A stretch of 64,000 nt of DNA, from assembly GCF_900142015.1 (NCBI RefSeq), contig NZ_FQZN01000001.1:310001-374000 (forward strand), read 5' to 3'. The DNA is from Bacteroides stercorirosoris. Lineage in GTDB: Bacteria; Bacteroidota; Bacteroidia; Bacteroidales; Bacteroidaceae. Under the pieces are notes generated by a model, which made no database searches, was not told where the DNA came from, and saw only the letters and a list, made by a program, of their open reading frames with translations. The translations under genes and the position numbers were made by a program. How positions within the stretch are numbered: the stretch's first letter is position 1; each line of letters starts with the position of its first letter. This document shows positions 9,238 to 17,062 of this stretch, one piece after another.

Positions 9238-10134
9238 ATGAAAAAGATATTTTTTATACTCGTTTCCCTATTGGCAACTCTCCAACTCTGCGCACAAGAC
9301 AGAGTCAGCCAAATCCGTGAAAAACTATTGAACCGTGACCAAAGTTCTGTTATCGTAGCTTCACACCGCGGCGACTGGCGCAACTTCCCTGAGAATTCTC
9401 TGGCGGCAATAGACAATGCCATTAAAATGGGAGTGGATATTGTGGAACTGGATGTACAACGCACCAAAGACGGACAGTTGATACTAATGCACGACCCGAC
9501 ATTAGACCGCACTACTACGGGAAAAGGGAAAATTGCAGAGGTAACACTGGACTCCATCAGAAAACTAAAACTGAAAAATGGCTGTGCTATCCGCACAATT
9601 CACAATGTGCCGACTCTGGAAGAAGCATTAATGCATGCCAAAGGGAAAATAATGTTGAATCTTGATAAGGCGGACCGATACTTTGAACAGGTATATGCCC
9701 TGATGGAAAAGACAGGAACCACCAAACAGATTATCATGAAAGGCAATAAATCGGCAGAAGAAGTAAAGAAACAATTTGGCGATTATCTGAATGACGTGAT
9801 TTATATGCCAATCGTCAACCTGGACAAGGTAAATGCGGAACAGCAAATAGAAACTTTCATCAAGGATATGAACCCCGTAGCCTTTGAGCTATTATATGTA
9901 AAAGATACCAATCCTCTCCCTGCCAAATTGAAATCATCCCTCGACGGACGGGCACTTATCTGGTATAATACGCTTTGGGATACAATGGCAGGCGGACACG
10001 ACGATGACATGTCATTGGAGAATCCGGATGCAGGTTACGGATATCTGATTGACAAGCTGGGAGCAAGAATCATCCAGACCGACCGTCCCCAATATCTGCT
10101 CGACTATCTGAGAAACAGGAAATTACACGATTAA
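9238..10134 (+). CDS. secreted glycerophosphodiester phosphodiesterase (second copy)
   Basis: This is a 298-residue paralogue of the preceding gene with the same plan: signal peptide (MKKIFFILVSLLATLQLCAQ), H43-R-G in SHRGDWRNFPENS, E70 and D72, and H85 in LMHD. Both copies share a late signature WYN(S/T)LW...GGHDD(E/D) that lies outside the core GDPD motifs and probably shapes the substrate pocket. The copies have diverged well beyond recent duplication, so they may cleave different phosphodiesters or act in succession. A hairpin follows at 10157. Confidence 0.88.
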   Translation: MKKIFFILVSLLATLQLCAQDRVSQIREKLLNRDQSSVIVASHRGDWRNFPENSLAAIDNAIKMGVDIVELDVQRTKDGQLILMHDPTLDRTTTGKGKIAEVTLDSIRKLKLKNGCAIRTIHNVPTLEEALMHAKGKIMLNLDKADRYFEQVYALMEKTGTTKQIIMKGNKSAEEVKKQFGDYLNDVIYMPIVNLDKVNAEQQIETFIKDMNPVAFELLYVKDTNPLPAKLKSSLDGRALIWYNTLWDTMAGGHDDDMSLENPDAGYGYLIDKLGARIIQTDRPQYLLDYLRNRKLHD

Positions 10135-10156
10135 TATCAGGGTAACAAAAGAAGAT

Positions 10157-10184
10157 GTATTCCGGGCTTTTTAGCCTGGAATAC
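10157..10184 (+). terminator. hairpin between GDPD and sulfatase genes
   Basis: GTATTCCGGGCT pairs with AGCCTGGAATAC (one G-U pair) around a TTTT loop. The run of T after it is weak, so it may be a partial terminator or an mRNA-stabilising element that separates the susCD-GDPD part from the sulfatase-transporter part. Confidence 0.5.
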
Positions 10185-10213
10185 CCTTCTGCATCCCTAT
10201 AACATGACTATTT

Positions 10214-11719
10214 ATGAATGGAAAACAGATTATTTCCGGATTAGCCGCAACAATAACAGGCATACTTCCTGCCGGGGCACAAACAGACAAAGAAGCTGTA
10301 AAACCTAACGTTATCTTTATCTTGGCTGATGATTTGGGATGGACGGATTTAGGTTGTTATGGCAGCTCATTCTATGAAACTCCCAATATTGACCGGTTGG
10401 CCCAAGAAGGGGTACGTTTCACAAATGCCTATGCCGCCTGCCCGGTCAGTTCACCCACGCGTGCAAGTTTCCAAACAGGAAAATATCCGGCAAGGCTTCA
10501 TCTGACGGATTACATTCCAGGTGGATATGCCGTAGCTTCACGCAAAAAGATAATAGATACATCTTGCCCCATATTGCCCGTTGGATTTGTACAGAATATG
10601 CCATTAAGTGAATTAACCATTGCCGAAGCATTAAAAGCGGAGGACTATCAGACAGCCCATATCGGAAAATGGAATTGTTCTGTCGATTCTCTGACTTATC
10701 CGCAATACCAGGGTTATGATATAAATATAGCCGGATGTAATAAAGGTGGACCGGGTAAAGGCGGCTATTTTTCTCCTTATCACAATCCTTATTTAAGTGA
10801 CGGACCGGAGGGAGAGTACCTGACCGACCGTTTAGGGGATGAGTGCATTCAGATTATCCGTCGGTTCAAAGACAAACCTTTCTTTATCAATCTACCTTTT
10901 TACCAAGTCCACACGCCCCTGTTAGCAAAACCTGAGAAAGTGAAACACTTTGAAGAAAAAGCCCAAAGAATGGGATTGGAGTCGCTAAGGGCATTTGAAG
11001 AGAAACCGGAATGGAAAGACAAACAACCTTTCCAGGATGCTACACACATTGAGAGAGTCATTCAGAGTAATGCGATATATGCTGCCATGATTGCCAGTAT
11101 GGACGAAAACATAGGCAAGATTATCAATGAACTGAAACGCCTGGGGCTCTATGAAAACACCATTATCATATTTACTTCCGACAATGGCGGTCTCTCTACT
11201 TCCGAAGGTTCTCCTACATCCAATCGACCGTTGAGGGGTGGAAAAGGGTTCACGTATGAAGGAGGTATAAGAGAACCTCTTATCGTAAGGATGCCCGGTA
11301 TGAGAAATGCAGGGATATTATGCGACAGCATCGTGATTTCTACGGATTACTATCCTACAATATTGGAAATGACGGGAAGCGAGTTGCATCCCGAACAGCA
11401 TGTGGACGGCATCAGTCTACTTCCACTTTTGGAGAATAAGAAACGCACGGAACGGGATGCTGTGTACTGGCATTATCCTCATTACTCTAATCAGGGAGGA
11501 CGACCTTCGGGTGCTATTCGCATGGGAAACTACAAATTACTTCAATTTTATGATACCGGAGAAGTCGAGTTGTACGATTTATCGATAGATTTATCTGAAA
11601 AGAAGAACCTGAAAGATGAGAAACCGGAAGTTACACAAGAATTATTAAAGAAGTTGAATGATTGGCGTAAAAGCGTAGATGCGGATATGCCTGTAAAGAA
11701 TACTAAGATATATGATTAA
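10214..11719 (+). CDS. secreted sulfatase, serine-type S1 family
   Basis: The 501-residue protein has a signal peptide ending near AGAQT and the S1 sulfatase / alkaline phosphatase-like fold. Metal-binding ADDLGWTDLGCYG (D39, D40) and TPNIDRLAQEG are present. The active-site signature is S79-S-P-T-R83, so the formylglycine precursor is serine, not cysteine; it would need an anaerobic sulfatase-maturing enzyme, which is not in this window. TSDNGG near residue 322 completes the metal site. The fold is shared with phosphodiesterases, but the SxPxR motif points to a sulfatase. It overlaps the next gene by 8 bp. The sulfated substrate is unknown. Confidence 0.9.
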   Translation: MNGKQIISGLAATITGILPAGAQTDKEAVKPNVIFILADDLGWTDLGCYGSSFYETPNIDRLAQEGVRFTNAYAACPVSSPTRASFQTGKYPARLHLTDYIPGGYAVASRKKIIDTSCPILPVGFVQNMPLSELTIAEALKAEDYQTAHIGKWNCSVDSLTYPQYQGYDINIAGCNKGGPGKGGYFSPYHNPYLSDGPEGEYLTDRLGDECIQIIRRFKDKPFFINLPFYQVHTPLLAKPEKVKHFEEKAQRMGLESLRAFEEKPEWKDKQPFQDATHIERVIQSNAIYAAMIASMDENIGKIINELKRLGLYENTIIIFTSDNGGLSTSEGSPTSNRPLRGGKGFTYEGGIREPLIVRMPGMRNAGILCDSIVISTDYYPTILEMTGSELHPEQHVDGISLLPLLENKKRTERDAVYWHYPHYSNQGGRPSGAIRMGNYKLLQFYDTGEVELYDLSIDLSEKKNLKDEKPEVTQELLKKLNDWRKSVDADMPVKNTKIYD

Positions 11720-13058
11720 AAGAATACTTGATTTCTATAAAATATCATTTCCGGCTGCGGAACCCCGCCATGATGAAGATGCCCGCCGGTTCAAGTCAAT
11801 CCGCCTGGCCACTTTCCTCTCTGCAACCATGGGCTACGGCATTTATTATGTCTGCCGCCTCAGCATGAATATCGTCCGCAAACCCATTGTTGAAGAAGGG
11901 GTATTCACAGAGACGGAATTAGGTATCATCGGCTCATGTCTTTTCTTTGTCTATGCTGTAGGAAAACTGACCAATGGTTTTTTGGCCGACCGTAGCAACG
12001 TAAAACGTTTCATGTCTACCGGATTGCTTTGTTCGGCAGTGATAAACCTTGTGCTGGGTTTTACAAACTCTTTTTATGCTTTTGTCCTTCTCTGGGGACT
12101 GAATGGCTGGTTTCAGTCAATGGGGGCAGCCTCGGGAGTTGTTTCCTTGAGCCGTTGGTACAGTAGTAAAGAACGAGGAACTTATTATGGATTCTGGTCG
12201 GCTAGCCACAACATAGGCGAGGCATTGACATTCATATCCATCGCATTGGTAGTCAGTTGGGTGGGGTGGCGATATGGAATGATAGGAGCTGGAATTATTG
12301 GTTTATCAGGTTTTCTCATGATGTCCGTCTTTATGCGTGATACTCCTCAAAGTCAAGGCTTCTTATTGAATGAGGAAACAATACAGAATAGCGTTGACAA
12401 AAGGAAACAGTCAGAAGAATTCAGCCGGGCACAAAAAGCAGTTCTCCGTAATCCGGCTATCTGGATACTGGCACTTTCAAGTGCTTTCATGTATATCAGC
12501 CGCTATGCGGTAAATAGCTGGGGAGTATTTTATCTGCAAGCTCAAAAGGGATATGATACGTTGGATGCGAGCTTTATCATCTCTATCAGTTCCATTTGCG
12601 GCATCATAGGTACAGTCCTGTCCGGTATCATTTCCGATAAGCTGTTTTCCGGTAGCCGGAATATTCCCGCACTGTTTTTCGGACTGATGAATGTGGTAGC
12701 CTTATGCCTGTTTTTACTTGTGCCCGGTGTGCATTTCTGGCTGGATGCCTTGGCAATGGTATTATTTGGGTTAGGCATCGGAGTGCTGATTTGTTTCCTT
12801 GGCGGACTGATGGCCGTCGATATTGCCCCGCGCAATGCTTCGGGAGCCGCTCTCGGAGTGGTAGGCATTGCAAGTTACATCGGTGCAGGGTTGCAGGATA
12901 TAATGAGTGGTGTACTGATAGAAGGGCAAAAGACCGTAGTGAACGGAACAGATGTGTATGATTTCACCTATATCAACTGGTTCTGGATTGGCGCGGCGCT
13001 GTTGTCAGTAGTGCTGGCGTTGCTGGTATGGAATGCAAAGTCGGCAGATACAGAATAA
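11712..13058 (+). CDS. organophosphate:phosphate antiporter (GlpT/UhpT-like MFS)
   Basis: This 448-residue membrane protein has about 12 transmembrane segments and the N-terminal pattern of the organophosphate:inorganic phosphate antiporter family (ATFLSATMGYGIYYVCRLSM, then KLTNGFLADRSNVKRFM and WGLNGWFQSMG). Family members exchange glycerol 3-phosphate or hexose phosphates for phosphate across the inner membrane. Its start overlaps the sulfatase stop, implying translational coupling. With two GDPD enzymes upstream, glycerol 3-phosphate is the likely cargo; another phosphorylated polyol or sugar cannot be excluded. It is the last gene before the promoter at 13084. Confidence 0.87.
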   Translation: MIKRILDFYKISFPAAEPRHDEDARRFKSIRLATFLSATMGYGIYYVCRLSMNIVRKPIVEEGVFTETELGIIGSCLFFVYAVGKLTNGFLADRSNVKRFMSTGLLCSAVINLVLGFTNSFYAFVLLWGLNGWFQSMGAASGVVSLSRWYSSKERGTYYGFWSASHNIGEALTFISIALVVSWVGWRYGMIGAGIIGLSGFLMMSVFMRDTPQSQGFLLNEETIQNSVDKRKQSEEFSRAQKAVLRNPAIWILALSSAFMYISRYAVNSWGVFYLQAQKGYDTLDASFIISISSICGIIGTVLSGIISDKLFSGSRNIPALFFGLMNVVALCLFLLVPGVHFWLDALAMVLFGLGIGVLICFLGGLMAVDIAPRNASGAALGVVGIASYIGAGLQDIMSGVLIEGQKTVVNGTDVYDFTYINWFWIGAALLSVVLALLVWNAKSADTE

Positions 13059-13083
13059 GAATATTCAGAAAAAACGCCACTCA

Positions 13084-13115
13084 TTTGGTTAATCTCATTA
13101 TTCTCTGTATTTTTG
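13084..13115 (+). promoter_or_regulatory. consensus promoter of the ATPase gene
   Basis: TTTG (13084-13087), 20 bp, then TATTTTTG (13108-13115) exactly matches the Bacteroides promoter. The predicted start near 13122 falls inside the 54-bp palindrome that begins at the last base of the -7 element. Confidence 0.65.
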
Positions 13116-13168
13116 TTCCGTAACCGTCAGTTCCGTAATGCGCATTACGGAACTGACGGTTACGGAAC
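13115..13168. repeat. perfect 54-bp palindrome at the ATPase promoter
   Basis: Left arm 13115-13140 and right arm 13143-13168 are perfect reverse complements around a self-complementary CG. Each arm carries the 9-mer GTTCCGTAA twice, split by CCGTCA, so the site holds four copies (two direct, two inverted). It covers the predicted transcription start of the ATPase gene, so it may be an operator, or a 5'-end hairpin on the mRNA. It could also act as terminator for the antiporter gene, but there is no T-run after it. Confidence 0.85.
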
Positions 13169-13196
13169 TTATTTATAATCACATAAACCACTGATT

Positions 13197-14513
13197 ATGA
13201 AATTCTACGATAGAGAACAAGAAACGGCTAAATTGCAGGAGATACAGCAAAAATCACTCCTGCAATCTCAAATGACTATCATTACAGGACGGAGACGTAT
13301 CGGTAAAACCCAGCTACTACTGAATGTCACGGCGGAGCAACCCACGCTATATTTCTTTGTGGCACGCAAAGCAGAAGCCGACCTCATCGCCGACTTTCAA
13401 GCCATCATAGCCCGCAATCTGAACATCCCCGTCTTCGGACAAGTAACTTCTTTTGCAGAACTGTTCCGCTTTCTCATGGAATACTCCGCCACTCATCCCT
13501 TCAATCTCATTATTGATGAGTTTCAGGAATTCTTCAATATCAATCCAGCCATTTACAGCGAAATGCAACACTATTGGGATGTCAACAAAGACAAGAGCCG
13601 AATAAACCTGCTACTCAGCGGTTCTGTTTATTCATTGATGCAAAAGATATTCCAGAACAGCAAGGAACCGCTATTCGGCAGAGCCACAGCGTATATCCGG
13701 CTGAAACCTTTCCGCACAGACGTGCTGAAGCTAATTCTATCCGACCACCACGCCCGCTATACGAACGAGGATTTACTCGCTCTATACGCTTTTACCGGAG
13801 GCGTGGCAAAGTATGTACAACTCTTTATGGACAACGGCATTTTTACCAAAAAGAAGATGTTGGACTATATGATACAGGAAGACTCACTCTTCATTGCCGA
13901 AGGGAAAAATATGCTCGTTGAAGAATTCGGAAAAGATTACGCCGTCTATTTTTCTATTCTGGCCGCTATTGCAAGGGGAGAAAACACACGTGCCAAAATA
14001 GAAGCTGCCGTTCAGAAAGAACTCGGCGGTTACTTGTCCCGATTGGAAAAAGACTTTAGCCTTATTGAAAAGAGTATCCCGCTGCTGGCCAAGGTAGAGA
14101 CCAAAAACGTACGCTATCGACTATGCGACAACTTCTTGTCATTCTGGTTCCGCTTCATCTTCAAGTATTACTATATGGTTGAGATCGGCTCCTACACTAT
14201 GCTACGTGAGATTATAGAACGCGATTATGAAATATTCAGTGGTCTGGCATTAGAGAAATATTTCACGGCACGCTTCATGGAAGAGCAACGCAGCACCCGC
14301 ATAGGCGGTTTCTGGGATCGGAAAGGAGAGAACGAAATAGACCTTATCACATTGAACGAGTTAGAGAAGTCCGCGCGCATCATTGAAGTGAAGCGCCAGA
14401 AACGAAAAATAGATATGGAACGTTTACGGACAAAAGGCAGTTTCTTCATTGAAAGTTCCGACTTAACGAATTATCAAGTAGAATATATGGGATTATCCAT
14501 GGAAGACATGTAA
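13197..14513 (+). CDS. AAA-family ATPase with C-terminal DUF234/nuclease-like region
   Basis: The 438-residue protein has a Walker A motif at about residue 31 (TGRRRIGKTQLL) and a Walker B motif near 103 (FNLIIDEFQEF), followed by an arginine-sensor-type segment and a winged-helix-like part. The C-terminal region (about 330-425) contains FWDRKGENEIDLITLNE and ARIIEVKRQKRK, the spaced E, D and ExK pattern of the PD-(D/E)XK-like DUF234 region in archaeal-type DEXX-box ATPases. The biological role of this family is unclear. It stands alone between two uptake loci and is preceded by an unusual palindromic promoter. Confidence 0.85.
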   Translation: MKFYDREQETAKLQEIQQKSLLQSQMTIITGRRRIGKTQLLLNVTAEQPTLYFFVARKAEADLIADFQAIIARNLNIPVFGQVTSFAELFRFLMEYSATHPFNLIIDEFQEFFNINPAIYSEMQHYWDVNKDKSRINLLLSGSVYSLMQKIFQNSKEPLFGRATAYIRLKPFRTDVLKLILSDHHARYTNEDLLALYAFTGGVAKYVQLFMDNGIFTKKKMLDYMIQEDSLFIAEGKNMLVEEFGKDYAVYFSILAAIARGENTRAKIEAAVQKELGGYLSRLEKDFSLIEKSIPLLAKVETKNVRYRLCDNFLSFWFRFIFKYYYMVEIGSYTMLREIIERDYEIFSGLALEKYFTARFMEEQRSTRIGGFWDRKGENEIDLITLNELEKSARIIEVKRQKRKIDMERLRTKGSFFIESSDLTNYQVEYMGLSMEDM

Positions 14514-14617
14514 TCTGCCATACAAATAAACAGCCATTACGCAGTTTTAACATCATAAAGACAACCATTTAGCCTTTTAGGCTACATCCCTTTTATACAA
14601 AAGAGATGAAACAGAAG

Positions 14618-14655
14618 AAATCCTGCATATAGCGCAGCATCCATATGCAGGATTT
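14618..14655 (+). terminator. 13-bp stem hairpin downstream of the ATPase gene
   Basis: AAATCCTGCATAT (14618-14630) pairs perfectly with 14643-14655 around a 12-nt loop. There is no T-run on the plus strand after the stem, so termination is plausible but unproven. Confidence 0.5.
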
Positions 14656-14707
14656 CCGTATAATATACCTCCTTTATGCACTAATCCGGCAGAAAAAGCC
14701 AATATCT

Positions 14708-14817
14708 TGCCGACAGACTCTTAACTTCCTGCCGACAAGAAGTTAACTTCTTGCGAACAAAGAGTCAACTTCATCGTAGAGGAACACACTTTTTATCGTA
14801 GAAGAGCGCCACCTTCC
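14708..14817. repeat. 22-bp periodic array D (five units)
   Basis: Five consecutive 22-bp units start at 14708, 14730, 14752, 14774 and 14796. The first three begin TGCCGACA, TGCCGACA and TGCGAACA and end in AACTTCC, AACTTCT and AACTTCA; the last two begin TCGTAGA. The second unit holds the palindrome AAGAAGTTAACTTCTT. Sequence differs from the other arrays but the period is the same. Confidence 0.7.
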
Positions 14818-14993
14818 TTATAAAGGAACAAACAGAGAAGGGTATTCCGATTTATTAGACTTGTAAAGAATCTGATATTCCACTGATTCTATTGCATTTA
14901 CAGTTTTCCATTCCCATCTTTTCCAACATTCCGAAAGAGAGGCGGAAAGAACACATCCTGAAACTATTAAAAATACAAAGTGTCAGAATGATA

Positions 14994-15023
14994 TTGATTT
15001 TTCAATTTATTCTCCTACATTTG
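14994..15023 (+). promoter_or_regulatory. promoter of the TPR/HTH regulator gene
   Basis: ATTG (14994-14997), 18 bp, then TACATTTG (15016-15023). The -7 box is consensus; the -33 box is a near match. The ATG is 44 bp downstream. Confidence 0.55.
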
Positions 15024-15067
15024 CAAAACCCCGTTAGGAAAAAAGACATGAACCTATACGTAATACA

Positions 15068-16684
15068 ATGAAAAAAAGCCTCTTTCTCCTCTTCCTGTTA
15101 TCCGTTACCGGTTGCCTCAGAGGGTATTCCGCCTCCCTGCCTTTAGATACTATGCTCGTACAACTGGACACCCACCTGGCAAACAGTAAGCAATATATCG
15201 ACCGGAAAGAGAAACAAATAGCCGAATGGCGACGGAAACTCGGGGAAGCCGTATCCGACGAGAAACGTTACGAAGCCTCCATCCACCTGTTCGACGAATA
15301 CAAATCCTATAAATACGACTCAGCCTACACCTACGCCAACAGATCCCTGCACCTGGCAGAGAAACTGCACAACCGGGGATACGTAGCAGAAGCAAATGGA
15401 GGAATCGTATTCTGCCTGTTGTCCTCGGGACTGTTCAAAGAAGCCTTCGATGTGATAAGCAGAATTGATATTACAGACGTATCCCTCTCCAGCCGGATAG
15501 CCTACTACTCTCTGTACAGCCGGTTGTACTACGACATTGCCGACTACAACCACGAAGCCCCTTTCCAAAACGAATATATAGAAAAGGGAAGTCTCTATAC
15601 CGATTCATTGCTAAGGCTGCTTCCCGAAAAATCACTGAAATGGTGGTACTCCGTAGGCCAAAAGCAAATGAAAGAGCGGCAATATGATGCCTCCATTTCC
15701 TCGTTCAGCACCCTATTGCAGAGGAAAGACCTCGATCCGCATACGGAAGCAATCGTTTCATCCAGCCTGGGCTGGATGTATTACGGCCGTAATGATAAGG
15801 AACTTGCCATGACCTACCTGATACGGGCCGCCATCGGAGACATCCGTTCCGCCACCAAAGAAACCACCGCCCTGCGTGTATTGGCCGGACTGCTTTATGA
15901 ACGGGGCGACATCAACCGCGCCAACAATTATGTACGTCTGGCACTGGAGGACGCCAATTTCTACAACGCCCGCCATCGTAAGATTGAGGTAGGCTCCATC
16001 CTGCCCATCATCGAGCAAGACCGCTTCGACATCGTAAAGAAACAACGGAATGTACTGATAGGGTTCGTCTCCCTCGTATCCTTATTATTCATCCTGTTGC
16101 TGATTGCCACCCTCATCATCTACAAGCAGGTGAAGAAACTGCGTACCGCCCGCCACACCATCGAAGAGCGCAACCAACAGTTACAGCAGACCAACAACCA
16201 GTTGTCCGAGGCCAATAACATCAAAGATGAATACATCGGCTATTCCTTCTATCTGAATTCCGAATACATCGACAAGATGGAAACCCTCTACAAGATGATT
16301 AACCGGAAGATAGCCGCACGCCAATACGACGACCTGCGCACCTCCTTCAAAGAAGCCGACCTGAACAAAGAACGGGATAACATGTACGCCTCCTTCGACG
16401 AAACCTTTCTGAAATTATTCCCCGGTTTCATCGCCGCTTACAACAAACTATTCCCCGCCGAAGAGCATACACGCAGCGAAAACGAGAAATCGCTCACTTC
16501 CGAAATGCGCATCTTTGCCCTGATACGCCTGGGCATCTGCGAAACAGAACGTATCGCCAAATTCCTGAATTATTCCATCCACACCATCAACACCTACAAA
16601 ACCCGCGTTAAAAACAAGTCGCTGGTGTCAAACGAACAGTTTGAAGCAAAGATTATGGAAATAGCCGCCGTTGCCCCTCAATAA
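15068..16684 (+). CDS. membrane-bound TPR/HTH regulator (DUF6377-like)
   Basis: The 538-residue protein starts with a signal peptide or lipoprotein-like signal (LLSVTGC). A periplasmic helical part with TPR character (about 30-310) follows, then one membrane segment (about 326-350, VLIGFVSLVSLLFILLLIAT), a coiled-coil linker (QQLQQTNNQLSEANN) and a cytoplasmic C-terminal helix-turn-helix of LuxR type (about 475-525, LTSEMRIFALIRLGICETE, then YSIHTINTYKTRVKNKS). This is the plan of Bacteroides one-piece membrane regulators annotated as DUF6377. Placed just before a susCD operon on the same strand, it likely senses a periplasmic glycan fragment and activates the promoter at 16971. That role is inferred from position. 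Confidence 0.8.
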   Translation: MKKSLFLLFLLSVTGCLRGYSASLPLDTMLVQLDTHLANSKQYIDRKEKQIAEWRRKLGEAVSDEKRYEASIHLFDEYKSYKYDSAYTYANRSLHLAEKLHNRGYVAEANGGIVFCLLSSGLFKEAFDVISRIDITDVSLSSRIAYYSLYSRLYYDIADYNHEAPFQNEYIEKGSLYTDSLLRLLPEKSLKWWYSVGQKQMKERQYDASISSFSTLLQRKDLDPHTEAIVSSSLGWMYYGRNDKELAMTYLIRAAIGDIRSATKETTALRVLAGLLYERGDINRANNYVRLALEDANFYNARHRKIEVGSILPIIEQDRFDIVKKQRNVLIGFVSLVSLLFILLLIATLIIYKQVKKLRTARHTIEERNQQLQQTNNQLSEANNIKDEYIGYSFYLNSEYIDKMETLYKMINRKIAARQYDDLRTSFKEADLNKERDNMYASFDETFLKLFPGFIAAYNKLFPAEEHTRSENEKSLTSEMRIFALIRLGICETERIAKFLNYSIHTINTYKTRVKNKSLVSNEQFEAKIMEIAAVAPQ

Positions 16685-16690
16685 ACGTCG

Positions 16691-16799
16691 TGTCCGGCAT
16701 ATAGATCCAACGCATCCGATATATAGATCCAAGCCGCAGCATCTATATATCCAACACGCTGCATCTATATATCCAGCACATCCGATATATAGATGCTGC
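16691..16799. repeat. 22-bp periodic array A (five units)
   Basis: It starts 7 bp after the regulator stop. Units begin at 16691 (21 bp), 16712, 16734, 16756 and 16778 (22 bp each). Each has a 10-12 bp AT core flanked by a GC-richer part. Units 1, 2 and 5 carry the core as ATATAGAT, units 3 and 4 as ATCTATAT, its reverse complement, so the array can fold into hairpins. The same core makes up array C at 54171. Confidence 0.85.
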
Positions 16800-16970
16800 A
16801 AACAGGGCATAAATTAGAAGAAAACAGCCTGTTACAAGGCTATATTTCCTTTATACAAATCGGATATTCAGCAAAACACTAACCACTGATAATAAGCATA
16901 TTAGCAGCATACCAACGCAAAAAAGCATTATACAATACATAGATATTTTTTCTTTTCCCTCCAAACCCCG

Positions 16971-16978
16971 TAGCTTTG
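16971..16978 (+). promoter_or_regulatory. -7 element of the second sus operon
   Basis: TAGCTTTG fits TAnnTTTG and lies 84 bp before the ATG at 17063. A T-rich tract sits at the -33 position instead of TTTG, as expected for an activator-dependent promoter. Confidence 0.55.
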
Positions 16979-16982
16979 CAAT

Positions 16983-17010
16983 GTCGGTCGGAAGAAAACC
17001 TTCCCGCGAC
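16983..17010 (+). promoter_or_regulatory. hairpin at the 5' end of the operon leader
   Basis: GTCG/CGAC and GGAAG/CTTCC pair as an interrupted stem around AAAAC, right at the predicted transcript start. A similar start-site hairpin occurs at 26725. It may protect the mRNA 5' end. Confidence 0.35.
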
Positions 17011-17062
17011 CAATGCATTGTTTAAGAGTTAACCGATTTATTCATTAAAAAAACTACAACCT

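Noticed and set aside
13197..14513. Toxin-antitoxin or phage-defence ATPase
   Set aside because: The DUF234-like ATPase stands alone with no partner toxin, methylase or nuclease gene, so a defence role is not supported.
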